From: Bacillota bacterium
GTDB taxonomy: Bacteria; Bacillota; Clostridia; Oscillospirales; Ruminococcaceae
Assembly (NCBI GenBank): GCA_023429785.1
Contig: JAEZDD010000004.1
Coordinates: 62,001 to 126,000 of the forward strand
DNA: 64,000 nt
Direction: 5' to 3'
In this document: piece by piece, positions 8,883 to 16,760 of the stretch
How positions within the stretch are numbered: position 1 is the first letter of the stretch
Layout of the letters: the number at the start of each line of letters is the position of its first letter
The notes under the pieces: model-generated
What the model was told of the DNA's origin: nothing
Databases searched by the model: none
What the model saw: the letters and a program-made list of their open reading frames with translations, nothing else
Position numbers and translations under genes: made by a program

Positions 8883-9125
8883 CTATATCTTTCGTCTTTT
8901 TAAAAAATGAAACTCCTCAGGGACATAGTCAATCCCCCCGGGGTTATAAGGATTACATCTGATAACCCTTCTGATAGATAAGTATAAGCCTTTAATTACA
9001 CCGTGCTTGCTAAAGGCCTGAATTGAATATTGCGAACAAGAGGGATAAAACCGACAGCATGCCGGCTTTAACGGTGAAATAAGTTTTTGATAACCCCGAA
9101 CAAGAAGCATAAATATTTTTCTCAT
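8883..9125 (-). CDS. yidD: Membrane protein insertion efficiency factor YidD
   Basis: This 80-residue protein matches the YidD (DUF37/Haemolytic) family: an N-terminal amphipathic helix, the cysteine-containing core KPACCRFYPSCSQYSIQAF, and the C-terminal RRVIRCNPYNPGGIDYVP. YidD assists insertion of membrane proteins via YidC and sits at the inner face of the membrane. It starts one base after the rnpA stop codon, and the order rnpA-yidD-yidC is the standard one. Confidence 0.96.
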   Translation of the reverse strand: MRKIFMLLVRGYQKLISPLKPACCRFYPSCSQYSIQAFSKHGVIKGLYLSIRRVIRCNPYNPGGIDYVPEEFHFLKRRKI

Positions 9126-9126
9126 A

Positions 9127-9501
9127 TTATTTAACCTGATTTGATTTTTGACTAATTTGAACGGTTTTAGACTTGTTGATATCTTTTATTACCTTGTTTT
9201 TGAAGAAAGTTGAAATCTCACCGGCTTTAACCTGACTAGCCGCCTCTCTGGCAACAATCACAAAATCATATCCGATAGGAAAATTGACCTCGTTTTGTTG
9301 ATATGCGGCACGAATAACCCGCCTCGCCCGATTCCTGCAAACAGCATTCCCAACCTTTTTGCTGGTTGTTATGCCCAGACGGTTAAAAGGGAGCTTATTC
9401 TGAAAGTAATAAAAAATACAACTTTTTGAGCCAACTGTCTTGCCACGCTTATATAAGCTTAAAAACTGCTTATTCTCTGTCAAGCTTATCGTAAATAACA
9501 T
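9127..9501 (-). CDS. rnpA: Ribonuclease P protein component
   Basis: RnpA is the protein subunit of RNase P, which matures tRNA 5' ends. The start at 9501 (MLFTISLTENKQF) gives 124 residues and is preceded by AGGATTGAGG; an upstream in-frame start would add a hydrophobic stretch not seen in the family. The RNR motif is KKVGNAVCRNRARRVIRAAY, and the FxxLY region (FLSLYKRGK) that binds the pre-tRNA leader is present. The gene lies behind rpmH and a hairpin, the classical rpmH-rnpA arrangement. Confidence 0.95.
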   Translation of the reverse strand: MLFTISLTENKQFLSLYKRGKTVGSKSCIFYYFQNKLPFNRLGITTSKKVGNAVCRNRARRVIRAAYQQNEVNFPIGYDFVIVAREAASQVKAGEISTFFKNKVIKDINKSKTVQISQKSNQVK

Positions 9502-9526
9502 TGCCTCAATCCTTTTTAAAAAATCA

Positions 9527-9563
9527 AATAAAAATAAAAAGAAAGACCACAAAGAATGTGGTC
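9527..9563 (-). terminator. Hairpin with T-tract between rpmH and rnpA (attenuating terminator)
   Basis: On the minus strand GACCAC/GTGGTC (9545-9550 and 9558-9563) is followed by a T-rich tract interrupted by single C and A. It lies just after the rpmH stop and before rnpA, where a partial terminator would set the excess of L34 over RNase P protein. Confidence 0.6.
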
Positions 9564-9569
9564 AGCCAA

Positions 9570-9704
9570 TTAGTGAGATAGTCTAGCTCTTCCTTTTGCA
9601 CGTCTGCGAGCTAAAACTTTACGTCCGTTTTTAGTTGACATTCTCTTTAGAAAACCATGCTCCTTTTTTCTGTGAAGCTTTTTTGGTTGATAAGTTCTTT
9701 TCAT
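9570..9704 (-). CDS. rpmH: 50S ribosomal protein L34
   Basis: Translation of this minus-strand frame gives 44 residues starting MKRTYQPKKLHRKKEHGFLK and ending GRARLSH. It is a complete, highly basic L34 with the family pattern KRTYQPxxxxRxxxHGFxxR. It is the first gene of the leftward operon and faces dnaA across the upstream origin region. GGAGG lies close before the ATG on the minus strand. Confidence 0.98.
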   Translation of the reverse strand: MKRTYQPKKLHRKKEHGFLKRMSTKNGRKVLARRRAKGRARLSH

Positions 9705-9823
9705 CTAGTTTTCCTCCCTTCGAACAACGAGCGTGTATCCTCTGAAAATCTATAATTAACACAACTCTGTAAAAATCATATTAACGGATATTCTTTAAAA
9801 AAATAATACCCTTGCAATATAAC

Positions 9824-9853
9824 AGTATATATTATTATCATATACAATGTCAA
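9824..9853 (-). promoter_or_regulatory. Promoter of the rpmH-rnpA-yidD-yidC-jag operon
   Basis: On the minus strand a perfect -35 TTGACA (9848-9853) is followed after 18 bp by TATACT (9824-9829). A leader of about 110 nt precedes rpmH. Confidence 0.78.
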
Positions 9854-10044
9854 GTATTATTATATAATTTTAAAAATTATACAAAAATTTAAAATTAATT
9901 ATGAGCTTTTCAAGACAAAAACAACAAAAAGACTCCTGAAAAAGTCGCTCTAAAAAAAATAAAAACGTCATAATAGCGATTAAACCATGAATTTTATGTC
10001 AAAAACAATATCGTGCCTATACTATTATAAATATATATACCTGC

Positions 10045-10073
10045 TTGTATTTTTCAACAATTTGTGTTATAAT
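10045..10073 (+). promoter_or_regulatory. dnaA promoter with embedded DnaA-box-like motif
   Basis: TTGTAT (10045-10050) and TATAAT (10068-10073) are 17 bp apart, and TG precedes the -10 as in an extended -10. The spacer begins with TTTTCAACA (10051-10059), the motif repeated in the dnaA-dnaN origin region. DnaA bound there would occlude RNA polymerase, giving negative autoregulation. Confidence 0.8.
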
Positions 10074-10168
10074 CACGTTATAAGTTTAATGTAATAAAAC
10101 AACAAATATATAATTAGTTTATACATTTAACAATAATTTTATATATGCAAATAGGAGGTTATTTTTCG

Positions 10169-11527
10169 ATGGAGTCATTTTCTGAAATATTTGAAAATGT
10201 GAAAAAATATTGTCTTAACGACCCAAACGTGAGCGAAATAGGCTACAACAAGTGGATTAAAATACTTGAGCCTGTGAAGCTGGAGGACGGGGTTGCCTTT
10301 CTCACCACTGAGAACGAATTTACGAAAAACACAGCTATGTCTGTTTATATGAACGTTTTGAAAAGAGGTTTTTTAGAGAACCTCGGCTTTGATGTTAACA
10401 TAGAAATCTCAACCCGTCAACAACAGTTTCAAAACGAACTGGACGATGAGCTTAAAAAAATGAACGAGCTGAAGAAAAGCTATTCAAGAGCGAATTATGA
10501 CCTGACCTTTGACAATTTCATTAAGGGGAAGTCGAACGAGCTGGCATATGCCTTTTGCACAGCTGTCGCCGGGAAGAATGAAACAGCTCAAGGCTCCTAT
10601 ACCAAGGACGTATTCAATCCGCTTTTCATATATGGTGATTCGGGGCTGGGGAAAACTCATCTGCTAAAAGCCATAGCATACGAAATAGCGAACAACAAGC
10701 CGGAAATGAAGGTTATCTATACGACGGGTGAAAACTTCACTAACGAGCTGATTAAGTCTATATCCGAGAAGGACACGCAGTATTTTCATGAGAAGTATAG
10801 AAATGCTGATTTTCTTTTAGTCGATGACGTTCAGTTTATCGCCGGAAAGGAATCGACCCAGGAGGAATTCTTTCATACCTTCAACGAGCTTTATAATTTA
10901 GGGAAGCAGATTGTCATCACCTCAGACATTCCCCCGAGCAAGATGAAAAAGCTTGAGGACAGAATGAAAAGCCGATTTGTTCTCGGCGTTCAGGTTGACG
11001 TTCAGCCGCCTGATTTTGAAACAAGGATGGCGATAGTCAAAAGAAAGGCAGAGCTTTTAGACCTCACCCTCCCTGACTCAGTGGCAAGGATTATTGCTGA
11101 AAAAATTAAAACAAATATAAGACAGCTTGAGGGGGCAGTGAACAAAATAAAGGGACTGACCATGTTCTCAAATGAAACCCCTTCAATTTCAATGGCACAG
11201 CGGGTTATAAAAGAAAATTTAATCGACAATCAGCCCGCTGAAATCACCGTTGAAAAAATACTTAATGAGGTCGGGAATGCCTTTAACGTAACCGCTGAAG
11301 AAATTCGCTCGCAAAACAGAAACGCACAAATTTCGCTCGCCAGAAAAATTGCTATTTTTGTCATTCGAGAGGTCAAGGGAATGTCTTATGCTAATATCGG
11401 TGATGAATTAAAGAGAGACCACTCGACAATGACGATATCCTACAGAGATGTGAAAAAGAGTCTTGACAAAAATTCTGACCTTAAAGAAACTGTTGAGGAC
11501 ATCATGAAAAACCTAAAGGAGAAATAA
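10169..11527 (+). CDS. dnaA: Chromosomal replication initiator protein DnaA
   Basis: DnaA is the AAA+ initiator that binds DnaA boxes and opens the origin. The ATG at 10169 is preferred to one at 10145 because AGGAGG lies 10 nt upstream and the upstream one has no RBS. The 452-residue protein has domain I (about 1-80), a short linker, Walker A GDSGLGKT (156-163), Walker B FLLVDDVQF, and the domain IV helix-turn-helix. The usual signature GGRDHTTVxHA is replaced by KRDHSTMTISY (415-425), with one residue lost before RDH, a threonine changed to serine, and the usual histidine position occupied by isoleucine. The surrounding origin carries a matching unusual box, TTTTNAACA. Confidence 0.97.
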   Translation: MESFSEIFENVKKYCLNDPNVSEIGYNKWIKILEPVKLEDGVAFLTTENEFTKNTAMSVYMNVLKRGFLENLGFDVNIEISTRQQQFQNELDDELKKMNELKKSYSRANYDLTFDNFIKGKSNELAYAFCTAVAGKNETAQGSYTKDVFNPLFIYGDSGLGKTHLLKAIAYEIANNKPEMKVIYTTGENFTNELIKSISEKDTQYFHEKYRNADFLLVDDVQFIAGKESTQEEFFHTFNELYNLGKQIVITSDIPPSKMKKLEDRMKSRFVLGVQVDVQPPDFETRMAIVKRKAELLDLTLPDSVARIIAEKIKTNIRQLEGAVNKIKGLTMFSNETPSISMAQRVIKENLIDNQPAEITVEKILNEVGNAFNVTAEEIRSQNRNAQISLARKIAIFVIREVKGMSYANIGDELKRDHSTMTISYRDVKKSLDKNSDLKETVEDIMKNLKEK

Positions 11528-11772
11528 CTTTCAACTACATTTTCAACACAATAAAAAAATAAAAGGCTCGGTGTTTAAATGTTATTGAAGATTTATTAAA
11601 TAAAGCTAACATAAAGAAAAAGCTTTAATCAACGCCAAAAAGTTAAAAACATTTTCATGAAAGGCTTTTTAACAAAACTTTTAAACATCTTTTAACTTTC
11701 AACACAAGCTTTTTAACAGTTAAAAATTCTTCAAAATCTTCACACTTTTTTATAACATGGAAGCAACAAAAT

Positions 11773-11812
11773 AAAAAACCCGTCACGCTAGTATTAAAAA
11801 GAAGTTGACGGG
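11773..11812 (-). terminator. GC-rich dyad in oriC, terminator-like on the minus strand
   Basis: CCCGTCA (11779-11785) and TGACGGG (11806-11812) form a 7-bp stem with a 20-nt loop. On the minus strand it is followed by TTTTTT. It could shield the origin from leftward transcription or form the GC-rich element next to the DnaA-trio. It might also end dnaA transcription, but no T-tract follows on the plus strand. Confidence 0.4.
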
Positions 11813-11830
11813 ATTTATAACGGTTTTAAC

Positions 11831-11850
11831 ACTACTACTACTACTACTAA
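11831..11850 (+). repeat. DnaA-trio element (ACT)6 plus AT-rich unwinding tract
   Basis: Six perfect ACT units (11831-11848) read as TAG repeats on the other strand, i.e. 3'-GAT-5', the DnaA-trio consensus defined in Bacillus subtilis. They are followed immediately by a 30-bp A/T-only stretch (11849-11878), as expected for the DNA unwinding element. A box-like GTTTTAACA (11823-11831) abuts the first unit. Confidence 0.82.
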
Positions 11851-11957
11851 TTTATATATATATTATTATTTTTATTTAGTCAGCTTTTTATTATTAAATA
11901 TAAAACCTAAAATTTTTTATTGTTAAAAATACTTTTTTAAAATTAAGGAGGCATACA

Positions 11958-13064
11958 ATGAAACTAATCTGCAATAAAGTCAGCCTATATGAAGCGATAA
12001 GCAATGTTTCAAAGGCTGTCGCACTAAAATCAACTATTTTAGCTCTTGAGGGAATTAAAATAAAGCTTCTAAATCAAACCCTATTTCTTACCGGCTATGA
12101 TTTAGAGATAGGCATTAAAACACAAATATCCGTGAAATCTCAGGACAGCGGCGAATTTATCGTTAACGCAAGGCTTTTTAATGATATTATTAAAAGAATG
12201 CCGTCTGATGAAATTCTTATTGACATAACTGAAAATTTAGCAGTAACAATAAAGGGCGGAGCGACACAGTATACAATTTCAGCAACCTCGGCTGAAGAAT
12301 ATCCTGACATTCCTGAATTTGATGAGGGTGAAAATTTCACAATATCGCAGGCTGTTCTCAAAAACATGATTAACCAAACAGTTTTTGCTGTTGCTACAAA
12401 TGACACTAAGCCGATTCTGACCGGCGAGCTATTCGATATAGATAACGGAAAGTTCAATATGGTTGCAATCGACGGCTATAGACTTGCTGTCAGAAATGAA
12501 AAGCTTCAAACAAATTCAATCATGAAATTTGTTGTTCCTTCAAAGGCACTTAATGAAGTGTCGAAGCTTTTAAAAGACGATGATGAATTAATATGCACAG
12601 TGCATACCTGCAAAAAGCATATTATTTTTGAAATTTCAGGCTATCAGGTTATATCACGATTATTGGAAGGCGAATTTCATAACTATAAAGGCTCAATCCC
12701 AACAACTAGCACGACCGAGGTCATAGTGAAAACCAAAGACCTTATAAACTGCCTTGAAAGAGCGTCACTTTTAATTAATGAAAGAATTAAAAGCCCGGTT
12801 AAATGTATTTTTGAGAACAATCTAATTAAACTTTCCTGTTCAACTTCGATAGGGAAAATCAATGACGAGCTTGAAGCTGATATTACCGGTCCTATGATTG
12901 AAATTGGATTTAACAACAAATATCTTCTCGACCCATTAAAGGCAATTGAAGAGGATAAAATCAAGCTTCAGATGAATGGCGGAAATCTCCCTATGAAAAT
13001 TGTCCCTGTCAAGGGTGATGGCTATACATTTTTAGTTTTGCCGGTGAGGTTAAAAAATGAATAA
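11958..13064 (+). CDS. dnaN: DNA polymerase III beta subunit (sliding clamp)
   Basis: DnaN forms the ring-shaped dimeric clamp that tethers DNA polymerase III and other DNA enzymes to the template. The 368-residue protein has the three-fold clamp repeat, including AIDGYRLAVRNEKL in the middle of the protein and the conserved C-terminal VPVKGDGYTFLVLPVRLKNE. AAGGAGG lies upstream of the ATG. The last 8 bp overlap the next gene (S4 protein), so dnaN, yaaA and recF form one operon. Family length is 365-380 residues. Confidence 0.97.
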   Translation: MKLICNKVSLYEAISNVSKAVALKSTILALEGIKIKLLNQTLFLTGYDLEIGIKTQISVKSQDSGEFIVNARLFNDIIKRMPSDEILIDITENLAVTIKGGATQYTISATSAEEYPDIPEFDEGENFTISQAVLKNMINQTVFAVATNDTKPILTGELFDIDNGKFNMVAIDGYRLAVRNEKLQTNSIMKFVVPSKALNEVSKLLKDDDELICTVHTCKKHIIFEISGYQVISRLLEGEFHNYKGSIPTTSTTEVIVKTKDLINCLERASLLINERIKSPVKCIFENNLIKLSCSTSIGKINDELEADITGPMIEIGFNNKYLLDPLKAIEEDKIKLQMNGGNLPMKIVPVKGDGYTFLVLPVRLKNE

Positions 13065-13275
13065 GGAAATTCACGAGATTGAAATAACCACAGAGTTCAT
13101 TAAGCTTGACCAGCTTTTGAAGTTTTCCGGCTTGGTTGAAACCGGCGGGATTGCAAAAGAGATTGTCCAAAACGGTGAGGTTTTTGTCAACGGAGAAATT
13201 TGCACTCAAAGAGGGAAAAAAATCCGAAAGGGCGACAGAATTTCTCTTGAAGATATTGAATTAATTGTAATATAA
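13057..13275 (+). CDS. yaaA: S4-domain RNA-binding protein YaaA (RlbA-like)
   Basis: This 72-residue protein is essentially one S4 domain: ITTEFIKLDQLLKFSGL, then GGIAKEIVQNGEVFVNGEIC and RKGDRI. The small S4 protein between dnaN and recF is conserved in Firmicutes and is thought to act in ribosome assembly or rRNA binding. It overlaps the dnaN stop by 8 bp, indicating translational coupling, and recF follows 22 bp later. Confidence 0.93.
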   Translation: MNKEIHEIEITTEFIKLDQLLKFSGLVETGGIAKEIVQNGEVFVNGEICTQRGKKIRKGDRISLEDIELIVI

Positions 13276-13297
13276 GAGGAAAATAAGAGGGATTATT

Positions 13298-14413
13298 TTG
13301 ATTATTACAAAGGTCAGTGCTGATGGGTTTAAAAATCTAAAGACTGTTGAAATTGAATTTGACCCTGTTTTAAATATAATCAGCGGCGAAAATGCACAGG
13401 GAAAAACAAATATAATTGAGGCCTTATGGCTTTGCACAGGGTGCAGGAGCTTCAGAGGGACTAAGGATAAGGATTTCATTAATATTAATGAAAATATTGC
13501 GAGGATTAGCCTTTCCTTTAAAAACAAGCTTCGAGAACAGGATATTTCAATAGCAATGTCAAAAAGCAATATTAAGGACAAAAATATCACGCTCAACGGT
13601 GTCCCCTTAAAAATGATGTCGAAGCTTTTCGGGAATTTTCAGTGCGTCATTTTCACGCCAGAGGATTTGGATTTAGCGAAAGGCTCTCCGGAAAACAGGC
13701 GTTCTTATATTGACCTTTGTATTTCACAGATTAAGCTTGGCTATGCATCAGTGATAAATAAATATGATAATATTATTGCTCAGCGAAACTCACTTTTAAA
13801 AAGCATTTTGCAGGGTGTTTCAGATAAACATGAGCTTGACGTTTGGGACGAACAGCTTTCAAGGCTCGGCTCGTATATTTCATTTTTAAGATATAACTAC
13901 ACAAAAAAGCTGAATATTTTATCTAAAAAGCTTTATAGCGAAATTTCTCAAGGGAAGGAACAGCTTGAAATAATATATAACTCAACTGTTTTTAAAAAGC
14001 TTGAGGGACGGGATGATTATAACGGCGAAATGGCTGATGAATATTTAAAGCTTTTGAAAAAGACAGCGAAAGAGGATATAAAATCGGGCTTCACCGGGGT
14101 CGGAATACACAGGGACGATTTAGTCACAAAAATCAATGAGATGAATTCGCGTGATTTCGGCTCACAAGGGCAAAATCGTTCAATTGCTTTGATTTTAAAG
14201 CTATCGCAGGCATATATTCTTTTAGAGGAAACTGGGGAAGCCCCTGTCATCCTCCTTGATGATGTCTTAAGCGAGCTTGATAAAAGCAGACAGAGCTTCA
14301 TTATGTCATCTATTGAAAAAATGCAGGTTATTATTACCTGTTGTAACGCGGATAGCTTTCAGCTAAAAAAAGACGGGAAGCTTTTTGTTGTCAGAAACGG
14401 GAGTATTTTATAG
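13298..14413 (+). CDS. recF: DNA replication and repair protein RecF
   Basis: RecF is an SMC-like ATPase that loads RecA at gaps with RecO and RecR. Translation starts at a TTG (13298) preceded by AAGAGGGA and gives 371 residues. Motifs are Walker A GENAQGKT at residues 30-37, the signature GSPENRRSYIDLCISQI, a Q-loop region, and Walker B VILLDDVLSELD followed by a D-loop. The FGSQGQNRSIALILKL stretch is the ABC-type signature of the family. It is part of the dnaN-yaaA-recF-remB run. Confidence 0.97.
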   Translation: MIITKVSADGFKNLKTVEIEFDPVLNIISGENAQGKTNIIEALWLCTGCRSFRGTKDKDFININENIARISLSFKNKLREQDISIAMSKSNIKDKNITLNGVPLKMMSKLFGNFQCVIFTPEDLDLAKGSPENRRSYIDLCISQIKLGYASVINKYDNIIAQRNSLLKSILQGVSDKHELDVWDEQLSRLGSYISFLRYNYTKKLNILSKKLYSEISQGKEQLEIIYNSTVFKKLEGRDDYNGEMADEYLKLLKKTAKEDIKSGFTGVGIHRDDLVTKINEMNSRDFGSQGQNRSIALILKLSQAYILLEETGEAPVILLDDVLSELDKSRQSFIMSSIEKMQVIITCCNADSFQLKKDGKLFVVRNGSIL

Positions 14414-14443
14414 CATAGAACAAAAACTTATTGGAGGTTGCTG

Positions 14444-14698
14444 ATGTATCTTCATCTTGGAAATGACGTTATAGTAAATAATAAAAGCATAATCGGGATT
14501 TTTGATATTGAAAATACTTCGACCAGTAAATTCACAAAGGCTTTTCTCAGCAACATTTCCGAAAAGAAGGTTGTGAACGTCAGCTACGAAATGCCGAAAG
14601 CCTTTGTTGTATGCTTTGATAAAGATGACCGGGAGATATTGTATATAACGAATATTTCAGCCTCAACACTAAAAAAAAGATTTGAAAGTGATTTTTAA
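14444..14698 (+). CDS. remB: Extracellular matrix regulator RemB-like protein (DUF370)
   Basis: This 84-residue protein matches the DUF370/RemA-RemB family: MYLHLGNDVIVNNKSIIGIF at the start and the central block VVNVSYEMPKAFVVCFD. In Bacillus, RemA is a DNA-binding activator of biofilm genes and YaaB/RemB lies between recF and gyrB, exactly as here. The ATG at 14444 is favoured over a TTG six bases earlier because GGAGG is 6 nt away. The regulatory targets in this organism are unknown. Confidence 0.88.
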   Translation: MYLHLGNDVIVNNKSIIGIFDIENTSTSKFTKAFLSNISEKKVVNVSYEMPKAFVVCFDKDDREILYITNISASTLKKRFESDF

Positions 14699-14755
14699 AA
14701 AGCTTGCTGTGAATTTAAAGATTGCTGCCACGGGGACGTGGAGGGAGGAAAAATT

Positions 14756-16711
14756 TTGGATAACATATTTGAAAATGATACTCAGGTTGACCAGAGTAAT
14801 AATTATGATGAAAATCAGATTCAGGTTCTTGAGGGACTTGAGGCAGTTAGAAAGCGACCGGGAATGTATATCGGCTCAACAGGTCCGAGGGGCTTGCATC
14901 ACCTTGTTTATGAAATTGTGGATAACTCAATTGACGAGGCCTTAGCCGGATACTGCACACAAATTGATGTTGAAATTCTCCCAGGCGAAATTATCAGAGT
15001 GCTTGATGACGGGCGTGGTATCCCAACCGGTATTCACCCTAAGGAAGGCATTTCCGCCGCTACTGTTGTTTATACAATACTTCATGCGGGCGGTAAGTTC
15101 GGAGGCGGCGGCTATAAGGTTTCTGGCGGGCTTCACGGTGTTGGCGCTTCTGTTGTTAATGCCTTATCCGAATGGCTTGAGATTAGGGTTTTTGACGGTA
15201 AGCATATTCATTTTCAGCGTTTTGAAAGAGGGGCATACAGCGAACCTTTAAAAATTATCGGCGACACTGATAAAACAGGAACAGAGGTCACCTTTAAAGC
15301 CGACCCTGAAATTTTTGAGCTTGTGAAATACGATTCAGAGGTTCTTTTAAAAAGACTTCGTGAACAGGCATTTTTAAATGCAGGGATTAAAATTGTTTTT
15401 TCAGATAAAAGAGAAGACAGTGAGGAAATGAATGAAACCCTTCACTATGAAGGCGGCATAAAGAGCTTCGTCGAGCATATCCATAAAACCCGCGGGCTTG
15501 AATGCCTTCACGAAGAGGTAATATATATCCACGGAAAGGTCGGGACGTCGACCGCCGAAATCGCTCTTCAATATAATGACAGCTATAACGAGCTGATTTT
15601 ATCCTTCGCCAACAACATTCATACTGTTGACGGCGGAACCCATGAAACAGGCTTTAAAAATGCAATCACAAAGGTATTTAATGAGTATGGGAAGAAATTC
15701 AATCTCATAAAGGAAAGCGACAAAAATCTTCTCGGCGATGATGTTCGTGAGGGAATAACCGCTATTATCAGCGTGAAGCTCACTGACTGTGAATTTGAGG
15801 GGCAGACAAAAGGAAAGCTCGGCAACCCCGAGGTCAGACCACTTATTGAAGCAATCGTTCAAGAAAAGCTGATGAATTATTTTGAAGAAAATCCAGCGAA
15901 CGCACGACTGATTTTCGACAAAGCTATAAATGCACAAAAAGCGAGAGAGGCAGCGAAGAGAGCCAGAGAACTCACAAGAAGAAAATCGGCGCTCGAAAGC
16001 GCATCCCTCCCGGGGAAGCTAGCTGACTGCTCTGAAAGGGACCCGAATTTCACCGAGGTCTATATCGTTGAGGGAGATTCAGCGGGTGGCTCAGCGAAAT
16101 CCGGCCGTGACAGAAAATATCAGGCTATCCTCCCGCTATGGGGGAAAATGCTGAACGTTGAAAAAGCCCGTATAGACAAGGTGTATGGCAACGAAAAGCT
16201 TATCCCGATTGTTACCGCTCTTGGGACAAGCATCGGAGAGGATTTTGACCTCACCAGACTCCGCTATGGGAAGGTAATAATAATGGCGGATGCTGACGTT
16301 GACGGCTCGCATATCAGAACGCTTCTTCTCACCTTCTTTTTCAGATTTATGCGAAAGCTCGTTGAAAACGGTCATATCTATATCGCTCAGCCTCCCCTTT
16401 TCAAGGTGTATAAAGGGAAGCAGGTTCGCTATGCTTTCTCCGATGAGGAAAGAGATGTTTATATAAAAGAGCTTGCCGGGGATAATGCTTCAAGGGTCGA
16501 GGTCCAGAGATATAAAGGTCTTGGCGAGATGGACCCTGAACAGCTTTGGGAAACAACTATGAATCCAGAAACAAGAACTATAGTTAAAATCGAGCTGGAA
16601 GATGCAATTAAAGCTGACGAGATTTTCACCATACTAATGGGCGACAAGGTTCAGCCACGACGTGAATTTATCGAGAAAAATGCGAGATATGTCAAAAACC
16701 TTGATGTCTAG
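14756..16711 (+). CDS. gyrB: DNA gyrase subunit B
   Basis: GyrB supplies the ATPase and Toprim domains of the A2B2 gyrase. The TTG at 14756 is chosen because GAGGGAGGA lies 6 nt upstream, while the GTG further up has no RBS. The 651-residue protein has the GHKL motifs DNSIDEALAGY and DDGRGIP, then GGLHGVGASVVNALS, and the Toprim motifs EGDSAGGSAK and DADVDGSHIRTLLLTF. The C-terminus YKGLGEMDPEQLWETTMNP is the standard gyrase tail. GyrA follows two genes later. Confidence 0.97.
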   Translation: MDNIFENDTQVDQSNNYDENQIQVLEGLEAVRKRPGMYIGSTGPRGLHHLVYEIVDNSIDEALAGYCTQIDVEILPGEIIRVLDDGRGIPTGIHPKEGISAATVVYTILHAGGKFGGGGYKVSGGLHGVGASVVNALSEWLEIRVFDGKHIHFQRFERGAYSEPLKIIGDTDKTGTEVTFKADPEIFELVKYDSEVLLKRLREQAFLNAGIKIVFSDKREDSEEMNETLHYEGGIKSFVEHIHKTRGLECLHEEVIYIHGKVGTSTAEIALQYNDSYNELILSFANNIHTVDGGTHETGFKNAITKVFNEYGKKFNLIKESDKNLLGDDVREGITAIISVKLTDCEFEGQTKGKLGNPEVRPLIEAIVQEKLMNYFEENPANARLIFDKAINAQKAREAAKRARELTRRKSALESASLPGKLADCSERDPNFTEVYIVEGDSAGGSAKSGRDRKYQAILPLWGKMLNVEKARIDKVYGNEKLIPIVTALGTSIGEDFDLTRLRYGKVIIMADADVDGSHIRTLLLTFFFRFMRKLVENGHIYIAQPPLFKVYKGKQVRYAFSDEERDVYIKELAGDNASRVEVQRYKGLGEMDPEQLWETTMNPETRTIVKIELEDAIKADEIFTILMGDKVQPRREFIEKNARYVKNLDV

Positions 16712-16760
16712 ATGTAATTTATCATATTAACATTACTGTGTGTATATTAAAGGAGAGAAT

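Larger units (their letters stand above)
9705..10168. other. rpmH-dnaA intergenic region
   Basis: This 464-bp AT-rich gap holds the divergent promoters of rpmH (9824-9853) and dnaA (10045-10073). It contains one TTTTCAACA box (10051-10059) inside the dnaA promoter. No tandem array of boxes is visible here, so the main initiation site is more likely in the dnaA-dnaN gap. Confidence 0.7.
11528..11957. other. oriC: Probable replication origin oriC (dnaA-dnaN intergenic)
   Basis: This 430-bp, very AT-rich region lies between dnaA and dnaN, where Firmicute oriC initiates. Exact TTTTNAACA motifs occur at 11540-11548, 11666-11674, 11679-11687, 11710-11718 and, on the minus strand, 11921-11929. One- or two-mismatch copies lie at 11528-11536, 11696-11704 and 11823-11831. 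The copy at 11710 is half of a palindrome, TTTTTAACAGTTAAAAA (11710-11726). A GC-richer dyad (11779-11812) is followed by the DnaA-trio (11831-11848) and an AT tract to about 11880. No canonical TTATCCACA was seen. The assignment as oriC rests on gene context and these elements. Confidence 0.85.
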
